This document shows, piece by piece, positions 44,402 through 52,994 of a stretch of 64,000 bases of DNA. Made by a program: the position numbers and the translations under genes. Location of the stretch: positions 124,001 through 188,000 of the forward strand of contig NZ_JAEMVD010000001.1 in assembly GCF_029215975.1 (NCBI RefSeq), read 5' to 3'. The notes beneath the pieces were generated by a model. It did not search any database. It saw only the letters and a program-made list of their open reading frames with translations, and had not been told where the DNA came from. This stretch comes from Sulfurimonas sp. SAG-AH-194-C20 (lineage in GTDB: Bacteria > Campylobacterota > Campylobacteria > Campylobacterales > Sulfurimonadaceae). Every line of letters begins with the position of its first letter. Position 1 is the first letter of the stretch.

Positions 44402-44593
44402 ATGCCAAAAATGAAATCGGTAAAAGGCGCTGTTAAGCGTTTTAAAGTTAAGAAAAATGGTCAAATTAAACGTGGTAAAGCGTTTAGAAGCCATATTTTA
44501 ACTAAACAAGATGCAGGAACTCGTCGTGATCAAAATCAACCAGCAGTGGTTGCTAAGTCAGACGCAGCAAACATCAAGGCTATGATAAACTAA
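44402..44593 (+). CDS. rpmI: Ribosomal protein L35
   Basis: The protein has 63 residues, starting M-P-K-M-K-S-V-K-G-A at the ATG at 44402, with AAAGGA seven bases upstream. The frame stays open further upstream, but family length sets the start. It is very basic, as expected for a small large-subunit protein. rplT follows after 179 bases. infC, which precedes rpmI in many bacteria, is absent. Confidence 0.96.
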   Translation: MPKMKSVKGAVKRFKVKKNGQIKRGKAFRSHILTKQDAGTRRDQNQPAVVAKSDAANIKAMIN

Positions 44594-44772
44594 TTTTAGT
44601 TTTCATTACATCTCCAATTTTTAAATAAATTGGGCAAGACCACCAAAGTAGTGGCACCTTGATTGTTTAAGTAAAGCCTTTAGGGGGTTGTAGGGACTTT
44701 GTGTCCCTGCCTGAGAAGTGGACTTGTTCATTTCTTAGTGAAATAACGACTAGGTAAAGAAAAAGGAAAGAA
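44594..44772 (+). promoter_or_regulatory. Structured rpmI-rplT intergenic leader
   Basis: Three hairpins can form: CCAATTT/AAATTGG (44614-44633), CCAC/GTGG near 44640-44654, and AGGGAC/GTCCCT (44692-44708). After these come TGCCTGAG (44708-44715) and TGGACTTGTTCAT (44719-44731), both shared with the rpmI leader. AAAGGAAAG precedes rplT. A binding site for L20 or another regulator is plausible but inferred. Confidence 0.5.
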
Positions 44773-45132
44773 ATGCCAAGAGTAAAAACAGGTGTAGTTC
44801 GTAGAAGAAGACACAAAAAGATATTAAAATTAGCGAAAGGTTTTTATAGTGGTCGTCGTAAGCACTTCCGTAAAGCCAAAGAGCAAATTGAACGTTCACT
44901 TTATTATGCATTCCGTGACCGTAAGCAGAAAAAACGTGAGTTCCGTAAACTATGGATCATCCGTATCAATGCAGCGGCTCGTTTAAATGGAATGAACTAT
45001 TCATCTTTCATGAATGGTGTACATAAAGCAGGTGTTGAGCTTGACCGTAAAATTCTTGCTGATATGGCAATGAACGATGCAGCAGCATTTACTGCAGTTG
45101 CAGACGCTTCTAAAGCAGCATTAGCAAAATAG
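44773..45132 (+). CDS. rplT: Ribosomal protein L20
   Basis: The protein has 119 residues and starts [16 protein letters not shown], with the [11 protein letters not shown] segment and normal length. It is an early 23S rRNA-binding assembly protein and the known autorepressor of its operon in several bacteria. Confidence 0.97.
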   Translation: MPRVKTGVVRRRRHKKILKLAKGFYSGRRKHFRKAKEQIERSLYYAFRDRKQKKREFRKLWIIRINAAARLNGMNYSSFMNGVHKAGVELDRKILADMAMNDAAAFTAVADASKAALAK

Positions 45133-45157
45133 TCTTTATCCCTTTTGGGATGAAGTA

Positions 45158-45739
45158 CTACTTAAGAAACATGACAGTGATGTCATTCTCCAAATACCCC
45201 TCTCTATAAATTATATTTTTCACTTTAAGATTTTTAGCAATATTCTCTATCTCATATTTTTGCATATAATTATATGTATCACTCTCTTTATCCCCATATA
45301 AAGCATTAAAAATAAAAGCTTTTCTTGAAGAGTTATAGCAGTTATGTATAAATAGATGTATCTCAAAATCTGTGAGAACATTAAGTGCACCACTACAGAT
45401 ATAATAGTCCTGTATAGGAAGTTCTTCTTTACAAATATCTAAATGGAGTATCTCAGTTGGTGTTTGAGTTGAGGCAATGCTTACCATATCCGATAAAGAA
45501 TCCACTCCTAAATAACTAGCAGGTTTTCGGTCTTTCTTCCCTAAGTAGCGATAGAAATCACCAAAGCCACAACCGGCATCTCCTATACAAAAGGTGTCAA
45601 GTTGTTCAGGAAGAAGTTGTAGTATCTCATGAAAACGAAGCTCTTGATTTTTTTTTGATGACCAGTTTAGACCTTTGGCATTGAGTCCATACTTTTGTAT
45701 AGCACTTGTGTAAAATTTTGAACTATTTATTTTAGGCAT
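45158..45739 (-). CDS. Class I SAM-dependent methyltransferase
   Basis: The protein has 193 residues. The SAM motif I reads I-G-D-A-G-C-G-F-G-D-F (about residue 56), followed by an acidic end of strand 2 (G-V-D-S-L) and a short strand 4 (Y-Y-I-C-S-G-A-L-N). The substrate cannot be deduced. It is convergent with rplT, with a 25-base gap, and divergent from msrA. Confidence 0.78.
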   Translation of the reverse strand: MPKINSSKFYTSAIQKYGLNAKGLNWSSKKNQELRFHEILQLLPEQLDTFCIGDAGCGFGDFYRYLGKKDRKPASYLGVDSLSDMVSIASTQTPTEILHLDICKEELPIQDYYICSGALNVLTDFEIHLFIHNCYNSSRKAFIFNALYGDKESDTYNYMQKYEIENIAKNLKVKNIIYREGYLENDITVMFLK

Positions 45740-45810
45740 TAGTCATTATATGTAAAGAAAATTAACAAGTACATTATGTATAATTGGCTTAATATATGTA
45801 AGGAAAATTT

Positions 45811-46338
45811 ATGAGCGAAAAAAGAGTTGTTCTTGGCGGTGGGTGTTTTTGGTGTACTGAAGCTATTTACCTAAATGTTAAAGGTGTCATCGGTGTTGTG
45901 AGTGGTTATGCAGGAGGAAATCGTCCAAATCCAAATTACCAAATGATATGCACTGGAGTGAGTGGTTATGCTGAGATTATAGACATAAAATATGATGAAG
46001 AAATCATCACTTTAAGTGAGCTACTTGACATCTTTTTTGCTGTACATAACCCAACTACCCTTAATGCCCAAGGTGGAGATAGAGGAACACAGTACCGTTC
46101 AGTCATCTACTATGCTAGTGATTTAGAACATGAAGTTATAAATGATGCGATACAGAGAAATCAGAAAAACTTTGATGAGCCAATCGTTACAGAAGTGAGT
46201 GCTCTTCCTGAGGTGGTTTATCCTGCTGAGGATTATCATCAAAATTACTATGCACTTAATTCTGAGCAGGGTTACTGTCAAGCAGTTATAGCTCCAAAAC
46301 TTCAAAAATTTATGATGAGTTTTCCTCAAAAGTTATGA
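45811..46338 (+). CDS. msrA: Peptide methionine sulfoxide reductase A
   Basis: It repairs methionine-S-sulfoxide. The 175 residues have the catalytic C12 in G-G-G-C-F-W-C-T-E, the G-Y-A-G-G segment, and G-T-Q-Y-R-S. Length is typical of the short forms. AAGGA lies seven bases before the ATG. The acetyltransferase gene downstream overlaps it by four bases. Confidence 0.95.
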   Translation: MSEKRVVLGGGCFWCTEAIYLNVKGVIGVVSGYAGGNRPNPNYQMICTGVSGYAEIIDIKYDEEIITLSELLDIFFAVHNPTTLNAQGGDRGTQYRSVIYYASDLEHEVINDAIQRNQKNFDEPIVTEVSALPEVVYPAEDYHQNYYALNSEQGYCQAVIAPKLQKFMMSFPQKL

Positions 46339-46757
46339 TTAGAGAAGCAAAATATGAGGACTTAGAAGCTATATCCCTCCTAATGCACGAAGTATTTGAG
46401 TTAAAAATGCGAGCATTTTATAGTATTGAAGCACAAAATGCTTTCTTAAACCAGATAAGTTTGAGTAGTCTTCAAGAGAGTTATAAAGCAAAAAATATTT
46501 TTTATATAAATGAAAATATAAGTGCAGTTTTAGAGTTTGAGACATACTCGCATATCGCTTTTTTGTTCTCTAGAGAGGAAAATAGAGGAAATGCAAAAGC
46601 TCTATGTGAGTATGCATTTACACATAAAAAAAGTGAGGCTTTAACTGTCTGTGCTTTTGAAAATGCTATCAACTATTATGAAAAAATTGGCTTTAAAAAA
46701 GTTTCTAATGAGATAGTTCTTGAGGGAATAAATTTTACTATTATGGAGCGAAAATAA
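46335..46757 (+). CDS. GNAT-family acetyltransferase
   Basis: The protein has 140 residues. I-R-E-A-K-Y-E-D-L-E-A-I at the start, a weak acetyl-CoA segment (R-E-E-N-R-G-N-A-K-A-L) in the middle, and A-I-N-Y-Y-E-K-I-G-F-K-K-V near the end give the GNAT outline. The Q/R-x-x-G-x-G/A loop is degenerate. It is translationally coupled to msrA. Substrate unknown. Confidence 0.75.
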   Translation: MIREAKYEDLEAISLLMHEVFELKMRAFYSIEAQNAFLNQISLSSLQESYKAKNIFYINENISAVLEFETYSHIAFLFSREENRGNAKALCEYAFTHKKSEALTVCAFENAINYYEKIGFKKVSNEIVLEGINFTIMERK

Positions 46758-47114
46758 TTATCTAAGTTGTAATATGGCAGGATCTATTTCACTGAGTTGT
46801 CCATCAGGAGTATCTAGTAAAAGTTCTATGTCACAGTGAGGATACTCAGAAGTTTTGAGTGTCTGTGTTGGTTTACTCTCAAACGCAGCCTTCTTTGCAC
46901 AAAGAATAATATTACTAAGAAGGGAATTTTGTACATTATTTGATGTAAAACTCCCTTTGAGTTCTTTGTTTATAAAAAGATTTATAGTTGTTGATATCTT
47001 CTCATTTAAAAGTGGATGTTCTTGGAGCAGTGCATTTTTATCTATACTTCTTTGGGCATGAAACACCTCTTCAATGGAGTCACGAGCAAGTTGCAGTAAA
47101 ACAGAACGACTCAT
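46758..47114 (-). CDS. AMMECR1-like protein without the RGCIG motif
   Basis: The protein has 118 residues. L-A-R-D-S-I-E-E at the start, I-x-L-F-I-N-K-E-L-K-G in the middle and A-K-K-A-A-F-E-S followed by Y-P-H-C-D-I-E-L-L-L-D-T resemble an AMMECR1 domain. The normal L-R-G-C-I-G segment reads L-K-G-S-F-T here, and the domain is shorter than usual (about 170). If related, it is a reduced member. It overlaps the antiporter gene by four bases. Confidence 0.4.
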   Translation of the reverse strand: MSRSVLLQLARDSIEEVFHAQRSIDKNALLQEHPLLNEKISTTINLFINKELKGSFTSNNVQNSLLSNIILCAKKAAFESKPTQTLKTSEYPHCDIELLLDTPDGQLSEIDPAILQLR

Positions 47115-48277
47115 AAGGTCTCCTCTAACTCTTTTTGTAGTTTATATCTATGGATAATTTTAATAACTATCATAACACTAATAACCTGAAAGAGTGCCGC
47201 TAAAATAAAAGCATAGTAGTGAAGCTTGTCTATGGAGTTGGCATTAAAAGCAAGTGTTGCCATAGCTATGAGTAGTGTTAACGGCATAGAGTGTGAAAGT
47301 CCCATCAAAACAGCATCTCGTACTCCAAGCTCTTTTATAAAGACTAAAGAGGCGATAAGACGCATTATAATCATAACAAGAGTAATTACAAGTGCTTTTT
47401 CAATAAGCCCCTGGATTAAAAGTGCATCTAAGTTAAACGAACTTCCAATATGAATAAAGAAAATGGGGATAAGAAAACCAAAACCGTAAGAGGCTAGTTT
47501 TTCTGGAAGTTCATGTTTATGCTCAAAAAATGTTGGTATAAAGATACCTGCTAAAAAAGCACCAAAAGCGAGTTCGAGATGAAGATAAAGCATTGCACCA
47601 ACGAGAAGAAAGAAGATACCCATACTCAGACGGATATCTTGTTCTTTGTTATCTTCATGTGGCATAAGAGCAAGTGAGACCTTTGGAAACCACCAAAATA
47701 TAAGCTGCATACTACGAAAAAGTAAGAACATAAAGAGTAAAAAAGCCAAAAGTGCCATAATAGTTTGAAAAAGTCCTAACCCAACTCCTGAGGTTAGAGT
47801 AGCAGAGGTAATGGTTAGGATAACGATACTTACAACTTCTCCAATTCCTCCAACTGTCATAGACATAGCAAGCCAGTCTGTTTTACCATACTCTTTTGAA
47901 AGAGTCGCGACAAGACCAACAGAGATAAGTGGGAGAAGAACCATAAAAATCTTACCAAGTGAGAACTGTATAGCAAAAAGAATAGAAAAAGCATATAAAA
48001 AGATAAGATATACAATGACTTTTTTCATGATGACAGGTGAAGTGTTGAGTACTTTTTTGAGGTTAATCTCGGTTCCGGCTATAAACATAAGATATAAGAA
48101 ACCAAACTCTGCAACTATTTCAAAGAGATGAGCATCATGTAAAAAGCCAACATAACCAAGAAGAGAACCTAAAATCATCTCAATAGGAGTAGTAGGGAGT
48201 TTTAAAAATTTTGCGAAAAAAGGAGAGAACATGATGATGAGTGATAGTGTCAAAATAAGTGTGATATTATCATTCAT
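47111..48277 (-). CDS. CPA2-family cation:proton antiporter (Kef/NapA-like)
   Basis: The protein has 388 residues with about 12 membrane helices and no cytoplasmic NAD-binding (TrkA-N) domain, so it is the short type. The G-x-x-L-G segment near residue 40, E-F-G-F-L-Y-L-M-F-I-A-G-x-E helix and L-A-F-G-A-F-L-A-G-I-F helix are typical of the CPA2 family. It would exchange H+ for Na+ or K+. Confidence 0.88.
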   Translation of the reverse strand: MNDNITLILTLSLIIMFSPFFAKFLKLPTTPIEMILGSLLGYVGFLHDAHLFEIVAEFGFLYLMFIAGTEINLKKVLNTSPVIMKKVIVYLIFLYAFSILFAIQFSLGKIFMVLLPLISVGLVATLSKEYGKTDWLAMSMTVGGIGEVVSIVILTITSATLTSGVGLGLFQTIMALLAFLLFMFLLFRSMQLIFWWFPKVSLALMPHEDNKEQDIRLSMGIFFLLVGAMLYLHLELAFGAFLAGIFIPTFFEHKHELPEKLASYGFGFLIPIFFIHIGSSFNLDALLIQGLIEKALVITLVMIIMRLIASLVFIKELGVRDAVLMGLSHSMPLTLLIAMATLAFNANSIDKLHYYAFILAALFQVISVMIVIKIIHRYKLQKELEETL

Positions 48278-48292
48278 CAGCAGTGATTTCCT

Positions 48293-49135
48293 TTAGACTT
48301 TTTTGGCGACTTCTAGTTTGAGGGATTGTAGCATATCTAAGTCTTTATTCATAGCTCGACCATTTGTTGTAAGGTAGTTTCCTATAACAATAGAGTTTGC
48401 ACCATGCTCAAAGATTTCAGATTGTCTCTCGCCAAACATAAGTTCACGGCCACCTGCAACCATAATTCTGTCTGCATTTGGAATGAGTTTTCGTGTTAAA
48501 GCGATGAGATTAAAAGCATCTTCTATCTCTATGGAGTTAGGTTCTAGCTCAAGAGCTTCATTGTGATGGTAGAAGTTTATAGGCACAGAAGTTGGGTTAA
48601 GTGAAGCGAGAGACTCTAACATGCTTACTCTATCTGCCTGCGTTTCGCCCAGACCAAAGATACCACCGGTTATCAGTGTAAGTCCTGCTGTGTTCACATT
48701 TTGGCAAGTCTCATAGCGCTCACTCCAAGGATGTGTTGTACATATCTCCTGATAAAAACTTTCACTTGTCTCTAAGTTGTGGTTGTATGCTTTAATTCCT
48801 GCCTCTTTAAGGATAAGTAATTGTTCAACTGAAGCTGTTCCATTACAAGCTATCAAACGCAGCTCAGGGGCTACTTCTCCAACAGCTTTAGCAACAGCAC
48901 AAACAAACTCTAGTGTTTTAGGTTTAAGCCCTTTGTCTGCTGTAACAAGACAAAACCCAAGTGCTCCATTGTCTCTAGCAGTGATAGCTTCTTCTTGGAT
49001 TCGTTTTATATCTTTTTGTTTGTATCTATCTATATCTGCTTTATAGCGAACACTTTGAGAGCAAAACTTACAATCTTCTAGGCATGTTCCACTGTTGATG
49101 TTACAGATAGAGCATAAAAATATCTCTTTGTTCAT
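48293..49135 (-). CDS. bioB: Biotin synthase
   Basis: It inserts sulfur into dethiobiotin. The 280 residues have the radical-SAM cluster motif C18-x3-C22-x2-C25 and the BioB segments N-H-N-L-E-T-S and R-I-M-V-A-G-G-R-E. Length is short compared with the E. coli enzyme (346), as is usual in Campylobacterota. The second cluster's Cys residues are harder to match and might differ. Its start overlaps the upstream gene by one base. Confidence 0.9.
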   Translation of the reverse strand: MNKEIFLCSICNINSGTCLEDCKFCSQSVRYKADIDRYKQKDIKRIQEEAITARDNGALGFCLVTADKGLKPKTLEFVCAVAKAVGEVAPELRLIACNGTASVEQLLILKEAGIKAYNHNLETSESFYQEICTTHPWSERYETCQNVNTAGLTLITGGIFGLGETQADRVSMLESLASLNPTSVPINFYHHNEALELEPNSIEIEDAFNLIALTRKLIPNADRIMVAGGRELMFGERQSEIFEHGANSIVIGNYLTTNGRAMNKDLDMLQSLKLEVAKKV

Positions 49136-49653
49136 TATAATTTCCTCTCGTATGAGAATTGCTGAGACTTAAACTTTTTGTCGTTTTTTTCTTTGCTAAA
49201 GTAAGTGACTTTAAACTTTTTCTTTTTTATCTCAAGCAGTACACACTCAGATACAGGTTTATTTCTTGCACAGGATTCACCAGGATTTAAAAAAAGTGTG
49301 CCTTCTACAAACTCTGATTTAAACTCATGTGTATGACCAAAGATAACTACTTCAGCATCAGGAGCCATATAAAAAGGGAGATGCATAAGTTTGAACTTTG
49401 TGTTGTCTAACTTAAAGTAGTAGGGTTCTTGAACAAGATTATAGTCGTTGTGAAACTCAACTAAATGTGCATCATTGTTCCCATAAACGCAGACATGTCT
49501 TTTACCACAGTTTTTTAAGAGTTCTAGTGTTTCTCTCTCGTAAACATCACCAGCATGAACAATAAACTCAGCCCCATTCTCAATGAGTAAATCAAGCGAT
49601 GCTTTAGCTTTTTTTACTTTAGTATGGGTGTCTGAGAGTATACCAATTTTCAT
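49135..49653 (-). CDS. YfcE/MJ0936-type metallophosphoesterase
   Basis: The protein has 172 residues. Metal ligands are visible in order: D-T-H at residues 8-10, G-D-V near 41, G-N-N-D-A near 60, and G-H-T-H-E near 108. Family members hydrolyse phosphodiesters, but physiological substrates are poorly known. The gene ends one base into bioB and starts three bases after topA. Confidence 0.88.
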   Translation of the reverse strand: MKIGILSDTHTKVKKAKASLDLLIENGAEFIVHAGDVYERETLELLKNCGKRHVCVYGNNDAHLVEFHNDYNLVQEPYYFKLDNTKFKLMHLPFYMAPDAEVVIFGHTHEFKSEFVEGTLFLNPGESCARNKPVSECVLLEIKKKKFKVTYFSKEKNDKKFKSQQFSYERKL

Positions 49654-49656
49654 AGT

Positions 49657-51903
49657 CTATTTTGTCTCTTCTTTCTCAGTTGTCTCTTCTTCACGAGGAG
49701 TACGAGCTTTACACTTCACACACTCATAAACTTCTTTATTTCTGTAAGTTCTCGGTGCAACAACACCCTTACAGCCTTTTTCTTCACACTTAATAGTAGT
49801 CGGTTCAAACTTTGAGATGAACTTACACTCAGGGTAGTCATTACATCCCCAAAATGGACCACGGCGAGAGTTTTTAAGACTAATAGTCCCACCACAATCA
49901 GGACATGGCGTATCGCTATTTTTCTCTTCTACATTGATACTTTTAGTGTTTTTACAATCAGGATAATCACTACACGCTAAAAACTGACCATTACGACCAT
50001 TTTTTATAACCATATCATTGCCACATTTGTCACATTTTTCTTCTGCTGTAGTCTCTTTTTTCTCTACTGCGTTTCCTTCTTCATCACACTGTTCAGTATA
50101 CTTACACTTTGGAAAACCAGAGCAAGCGATGAAGTTTCCAAAACGACCACTGCGTAAAAGAAGTTCACTCTCTCCACACTTAGGACAAGTTCTCCCTAGT
50201 GGCTTAGCAAGTTTTAAACTCACAATGTTTTCTTTTCCATCAGCAACTTGTTGCATAAATGGACCGTAAAACTCAGCTAAAAGTTCTTGCCAGTCAGTTT
50301 TTCCTTCACTAACTTCATCGAGTTTTTCTTCCATGTTAGCAGTAAAAGAGATGTCTACTATGTTTGCAAAATGCTCTTCTAGTATCTTAGTAACTGTAAA
50401 CGCCATCTCAGTAGGTACTATCTGCTTTTTCTCGATGTTTACATAAGTACGCTGGCTTAGTGTTGCAACGGTTGGTGCATAAGTAGATGGACGACCAACT
50501 CCTTCAGACTCTAGTTTTTTGATAAGTGATGCTTCGCTATAACGTGCAGGAGGCTCAGTAAAGTGTTGCTCAGGTTTAATAGTCTGAATTTCTGCAGTGT
50601 CACCCTCTTTAAGAGTAGGAAGAAGTTTATCTTTGTCTTCTGCCCCAGTTAGTGCATAAAAACCATCAAAAAGGAGTTTTCTACCACTTGCACGGTACTG
50701 GTTCTCATTCCCTTTAAATATAATACTTTGTTGTTCAAACTGTGCATCTTCCATCTGACAAGCCATAAAACGCTCATAGATTAAACGGTAAAGTTTAATC
50801 TCATCAGCCTTTAAAAAGCTCTGTGCTACCTCAGGAGTAAACGCAAGCATAGTAGGGCGAATAGCCTCGTGAGCCTCTTGTGCACCTTTAGACTTTTTAG
50901 TGTAAACCTTTGGCTCTTTTGGAAGATACTTTTTACCAAAACGGCTTTCAATGATACCACGGACGCCACCAACTGCCTCACCTGCAAGGTTAAGTGAATC
51001 TGTTCTCATGTATGTAATAACACCTGAAGTTCCATCAGGAGTTTTAACACCTTCATAAAGTGATTGCGCAATCATCATCGTGCGTTTAGGAGTAAAGCCT
51101 AACTTACTAGATGCAGTTTGTTGCAAAGTTGAAGTCATAAAAGGTGGAGGAGTTGCAGACTTTCTCTGTTTAGTCTCTAACTTTGAGATAACAAAACTGT
51201 CAGCTTTAACACTTTTCTCAATTGCTAGTGCTTGTTCTTTATTCTCTATCGTCATCTTTGTAATCTTATCACCCTTATGGATGATTAAGTTAGCATCAAT
51301 ATTTTTCTTAAACACAGTGTCAATAGACCAGTACTCAACAGGAACAAAAGCTTGAATTTCGCGTTCACGGTCTACAACAAGTTTAAGAGTAGAACTTTGA
51401 ACTCGACCACCTGAGAGTCCTTTTTGAATCTTAGACGCCAGTAGTGGAGAGAGTTTATACCCAACAACTCTGTCAAGCATACGACGAGCTTGTTGTGCGT
51501 TTATCATGTCCATATCTAAAGTACGAGCAGACTCTAACGCATGCTTGATAGCAGTCTTAGTAATCTCATGAAACACGATACGAGGTAACTCAGCAGGATC
51601 TTTTTTCATAGCATGAGCGATGTGCCACCCAATAGCTTCACCCTCGCGATCCTCATCGGTCGCGATATAGATAGTGTCCGCTTTTTTGGCAAGAGCTTTT
51701 ATCTCTTTAACGATGGCTGCATTTTCTTTTGCAACTGAGTAAGTAGGTACAAGGTGCCCACTCTCTTCATCAAGTGTGATTCCAAAACGAGATTTAGGTA
51801 GGTCACGGATATGCCCTTTAGAGGCTATAACCTCATAACCCTTCCCTAAAAAGTTTTTTATAGTCTTGGCTTTAGCCGGTGACTCTACGATAATTAATTT
51901 CAA
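49657..51903 (-). CDS. topA: DNA topoisomerase I
   Basis: It relaxes negative supercoils. The 748 residues contain a Toprim domain at the N-terminus (I-V-E-S-P-A-K-A-K-T-I and D-E-D-R-E-G-E-A-I). The active-site Tyr is in V-I-T-Y-M-R-T-D-S near residue 300. Four C-terminal zinc ribbons of the C-x2-C type follow between about 570 and 740. Length is normal for the family. Confidence 0.97.
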   Translation of the reverse strand: MKLIIVESPAKAKTIKNFLGKGYEVIASKGHIRDLPKSRFGITLDEESGHLVPTYSVAKENAAIVKEIKALAKKADTIYIATDEDREGEAIGWHIAHAMKKDPAELPRIVFHEITKTAIKHALESARTLDMDMINAQQARRMLDRVVGYKLSPLLASKIQKGLSGGRVQSSTLKLVVDREREIQAFVPVEYWSIDTVFKKNIDANLIIHKGDKITKMTIENKEQALAIEKSVKADSFVISKLETKQRKSATPPPFMTSTLQQTASSKLGFTPKRTMMIAQSLYEGVKTPDGTSGVITYMRTDSLNLAGEAVGGVRGIIESRFGKKYLPKEPKVYTKKSKGAQEAHEAIRPTMLAFTPEVAQSFLKADEIKLYRLIYERFMACQMEDAQFEQQSIIFKGNENQYRASGRKLLFDGFYALTGAEDKDKLLPTLKEGDTAEIQTIKPEQHFTEPPARYSEASLIKKLESEGVGRPSTYAPTVATLSQRTYVNIEKKQIVPTEMAFTVTKILEEHFANIVDISFTANMEEKLDEVSEGKTDWQELLAEFYGPFMQQVADGKENIVSLKLAKPLGRTCPKCGESELLLRSGRFGNFIACSGFPKCKYTEQCDEEGNAVEKKETTAEEKCDKCGNDMVIKNGRNGQFLACSDYPDCKNTKSINVEEKNSDTPCPDCGGTISLKNSRRGPFWGCNDYPECKFISKFEPTTIKCEEKGCKGVVAPRTYRNKEVYECVKCKARTPREEETTEKEETK

Positions 51904-52002
51904 ATAGTATTCCTATATATAGTATAGTAAAAATTGTTTTAGTTTTGGAAGTGTAGCGAAAAAAGATAAAAAGTCTAAATTTGTATAAATTTACAAAAAA
52001 GC

Positions 52003-52029
52003 TAAAGTTATTTTTGTGGCTACCGATAT
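52003..52029 (+). promoter_or_regulatory. Sigma-28 (FliA) promoter of flagellin gene
   Basis: TAAAGTT (52003-52009) and CGATAT (52024-52029) are separated by 14 bases, matching the flagellar sigma-28 pattern of Campylobacter and Helicobacter. The -10 CGATAT is also the left arm of an inverted repeat with ATATCG at 52037-52042. Confidence 0.85.
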
Positions 52030-52105
52030 TACTTCTATATCGAGGCAAGGAAGCCAAGATACAAATTAACTTAGAGCGAAAGGCTCTACCCTAAAAGGAT
52101 TTATT

Positions 52106-52942
52106 ATGGGTTTTAGAATTAACACAAACATAGGTGCATTAAATGCATTTAGAAATGCTTCAATGAATGGTCTTGAACTTAACAAAAGTTTAACTTCACT
52201 ATCTTCAGGTCTTAGAATTAACAAAGCTGCTGATGATTCAGCTGGTCTTGCAATTGCTAACAAACTTTCAGCTCAGTCTCAAGGTCTTGGTCAAGCTATC
52301 AAAAATGCAAATGATGGTATTGGTATGATTCAAACTGCTGATGGTGCTATGGAAGAGTATGGTAACATTATGAAAAGAGTTAGAGTTCTTGCTGTTCAAG
52401 CGAGCAATGATACTCAAGATTCTACATCTCGTGGATTTATTCAGCAAGAGGTTACAGCACTTTTAGAGCAAGCTAGTGATATCGCTACTGATACTAAGTT
52501 TAATGGTGTAAGTCTTCTTGATGCAACTGGTGGAACAACTGGTACATTTACTTTCCAGATTGGCGCATACAGTGGAGATACACAAACTGTTGATTTTGGT
52601 AATAATACTGTTGCTTCAATTACAGGTAAAACAACTGCTTCTATTTTAGTTGGTACACGTACAGAAGCACAAACTACAATTACTGATATGGATACTGCTA
52701 TTACAGCTGTTGATGGTCAACGTGCAACGCTTGGTGCATCTCAAAATAAACTTGAGTCTACAGTTAGAAATATATCTGTAACACAGGTAAATATCGCAGC
52801 TGCTGAATCAAATATTCGTGATGTTGATTTTGCTTCTGAATCTGCAAACTTTGCAAAAAGAAATATTTTAGCACAGTCTGGTTCATATGCTATGAGTCAA
52901 GCAAATTCTGTTCAACAGAATGTTCTTAGATTACTTCAGTAG
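52106..52942 (+). CDS. flaA: Flagellin, short form
   Basis: It forms the flagellar filament. The 278 residues have conserved N-terminal (G-F-R-I-N-T-N-I-G-A-L-N-A, S-L-S-S-G-L-R-I-N-K-A-A-D-D) and C-terminal (Q-A-N-S-V-Q-Q-N-V-L-R-L-L-Q) coiled-coil domains. Only a small central part lies between them, so the exposed D2/D3 domains are nearly absent. AAAAGGA precedes the ATG. Transcription from the sigma-28 site upstream is expected. Glycosylation by the Maf genes downstream is likely. The letter in the symbol is provisional. Confidence 0.95.
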   Translation: MGFRINTNIGALNAFRNASMNGLELNKSLTSLSSGLRINKAADDSAGLAIANKLSAQSQGLGQAIKNANDGIGMIQTADGAMEEYGNIMKRVRVLAVQASNDTQDSTSRGFIQQEVTALLEQASDIATDTKFNGVSLLDATGGTTGTFTFQIGAYSGDTQTVDFGNNTVASITGKTTASILVGTRTEAQTTITDMDTAITAVDGQRATLGASQNKLESTVRNISVTQVNIAAAESNIRDVDFASESANFAKRNILAQSGSYAMSQANSVQQNVLRLLQ

Positions 52943-52963
52943 TAAGTAATTTCGCTCTCTTAA

Positions 52964-52994
52964 CTAATCAAGATTTTTTCTTGATTAGTTTTTT
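52964..52994 (+). terminator. Intrinsic terminator of flagellin gene
   Basis: CTAATCAAGA (52964-52973) and TCTTGATTAG (52979-52988) form a perfect 10-base stem with a five-T loop, followed directly by TTTTTT. Read from the other side, it also lies just after the last Maf gene. Confidence 0.92.

Noticed and set aside
45138-45151. ATCCC-TTTT-GGGAT hairpin after rplT as an intrinsic terminator
   Set aside because: Only five base pairs and no T-run on either strand; termination there is not supported.
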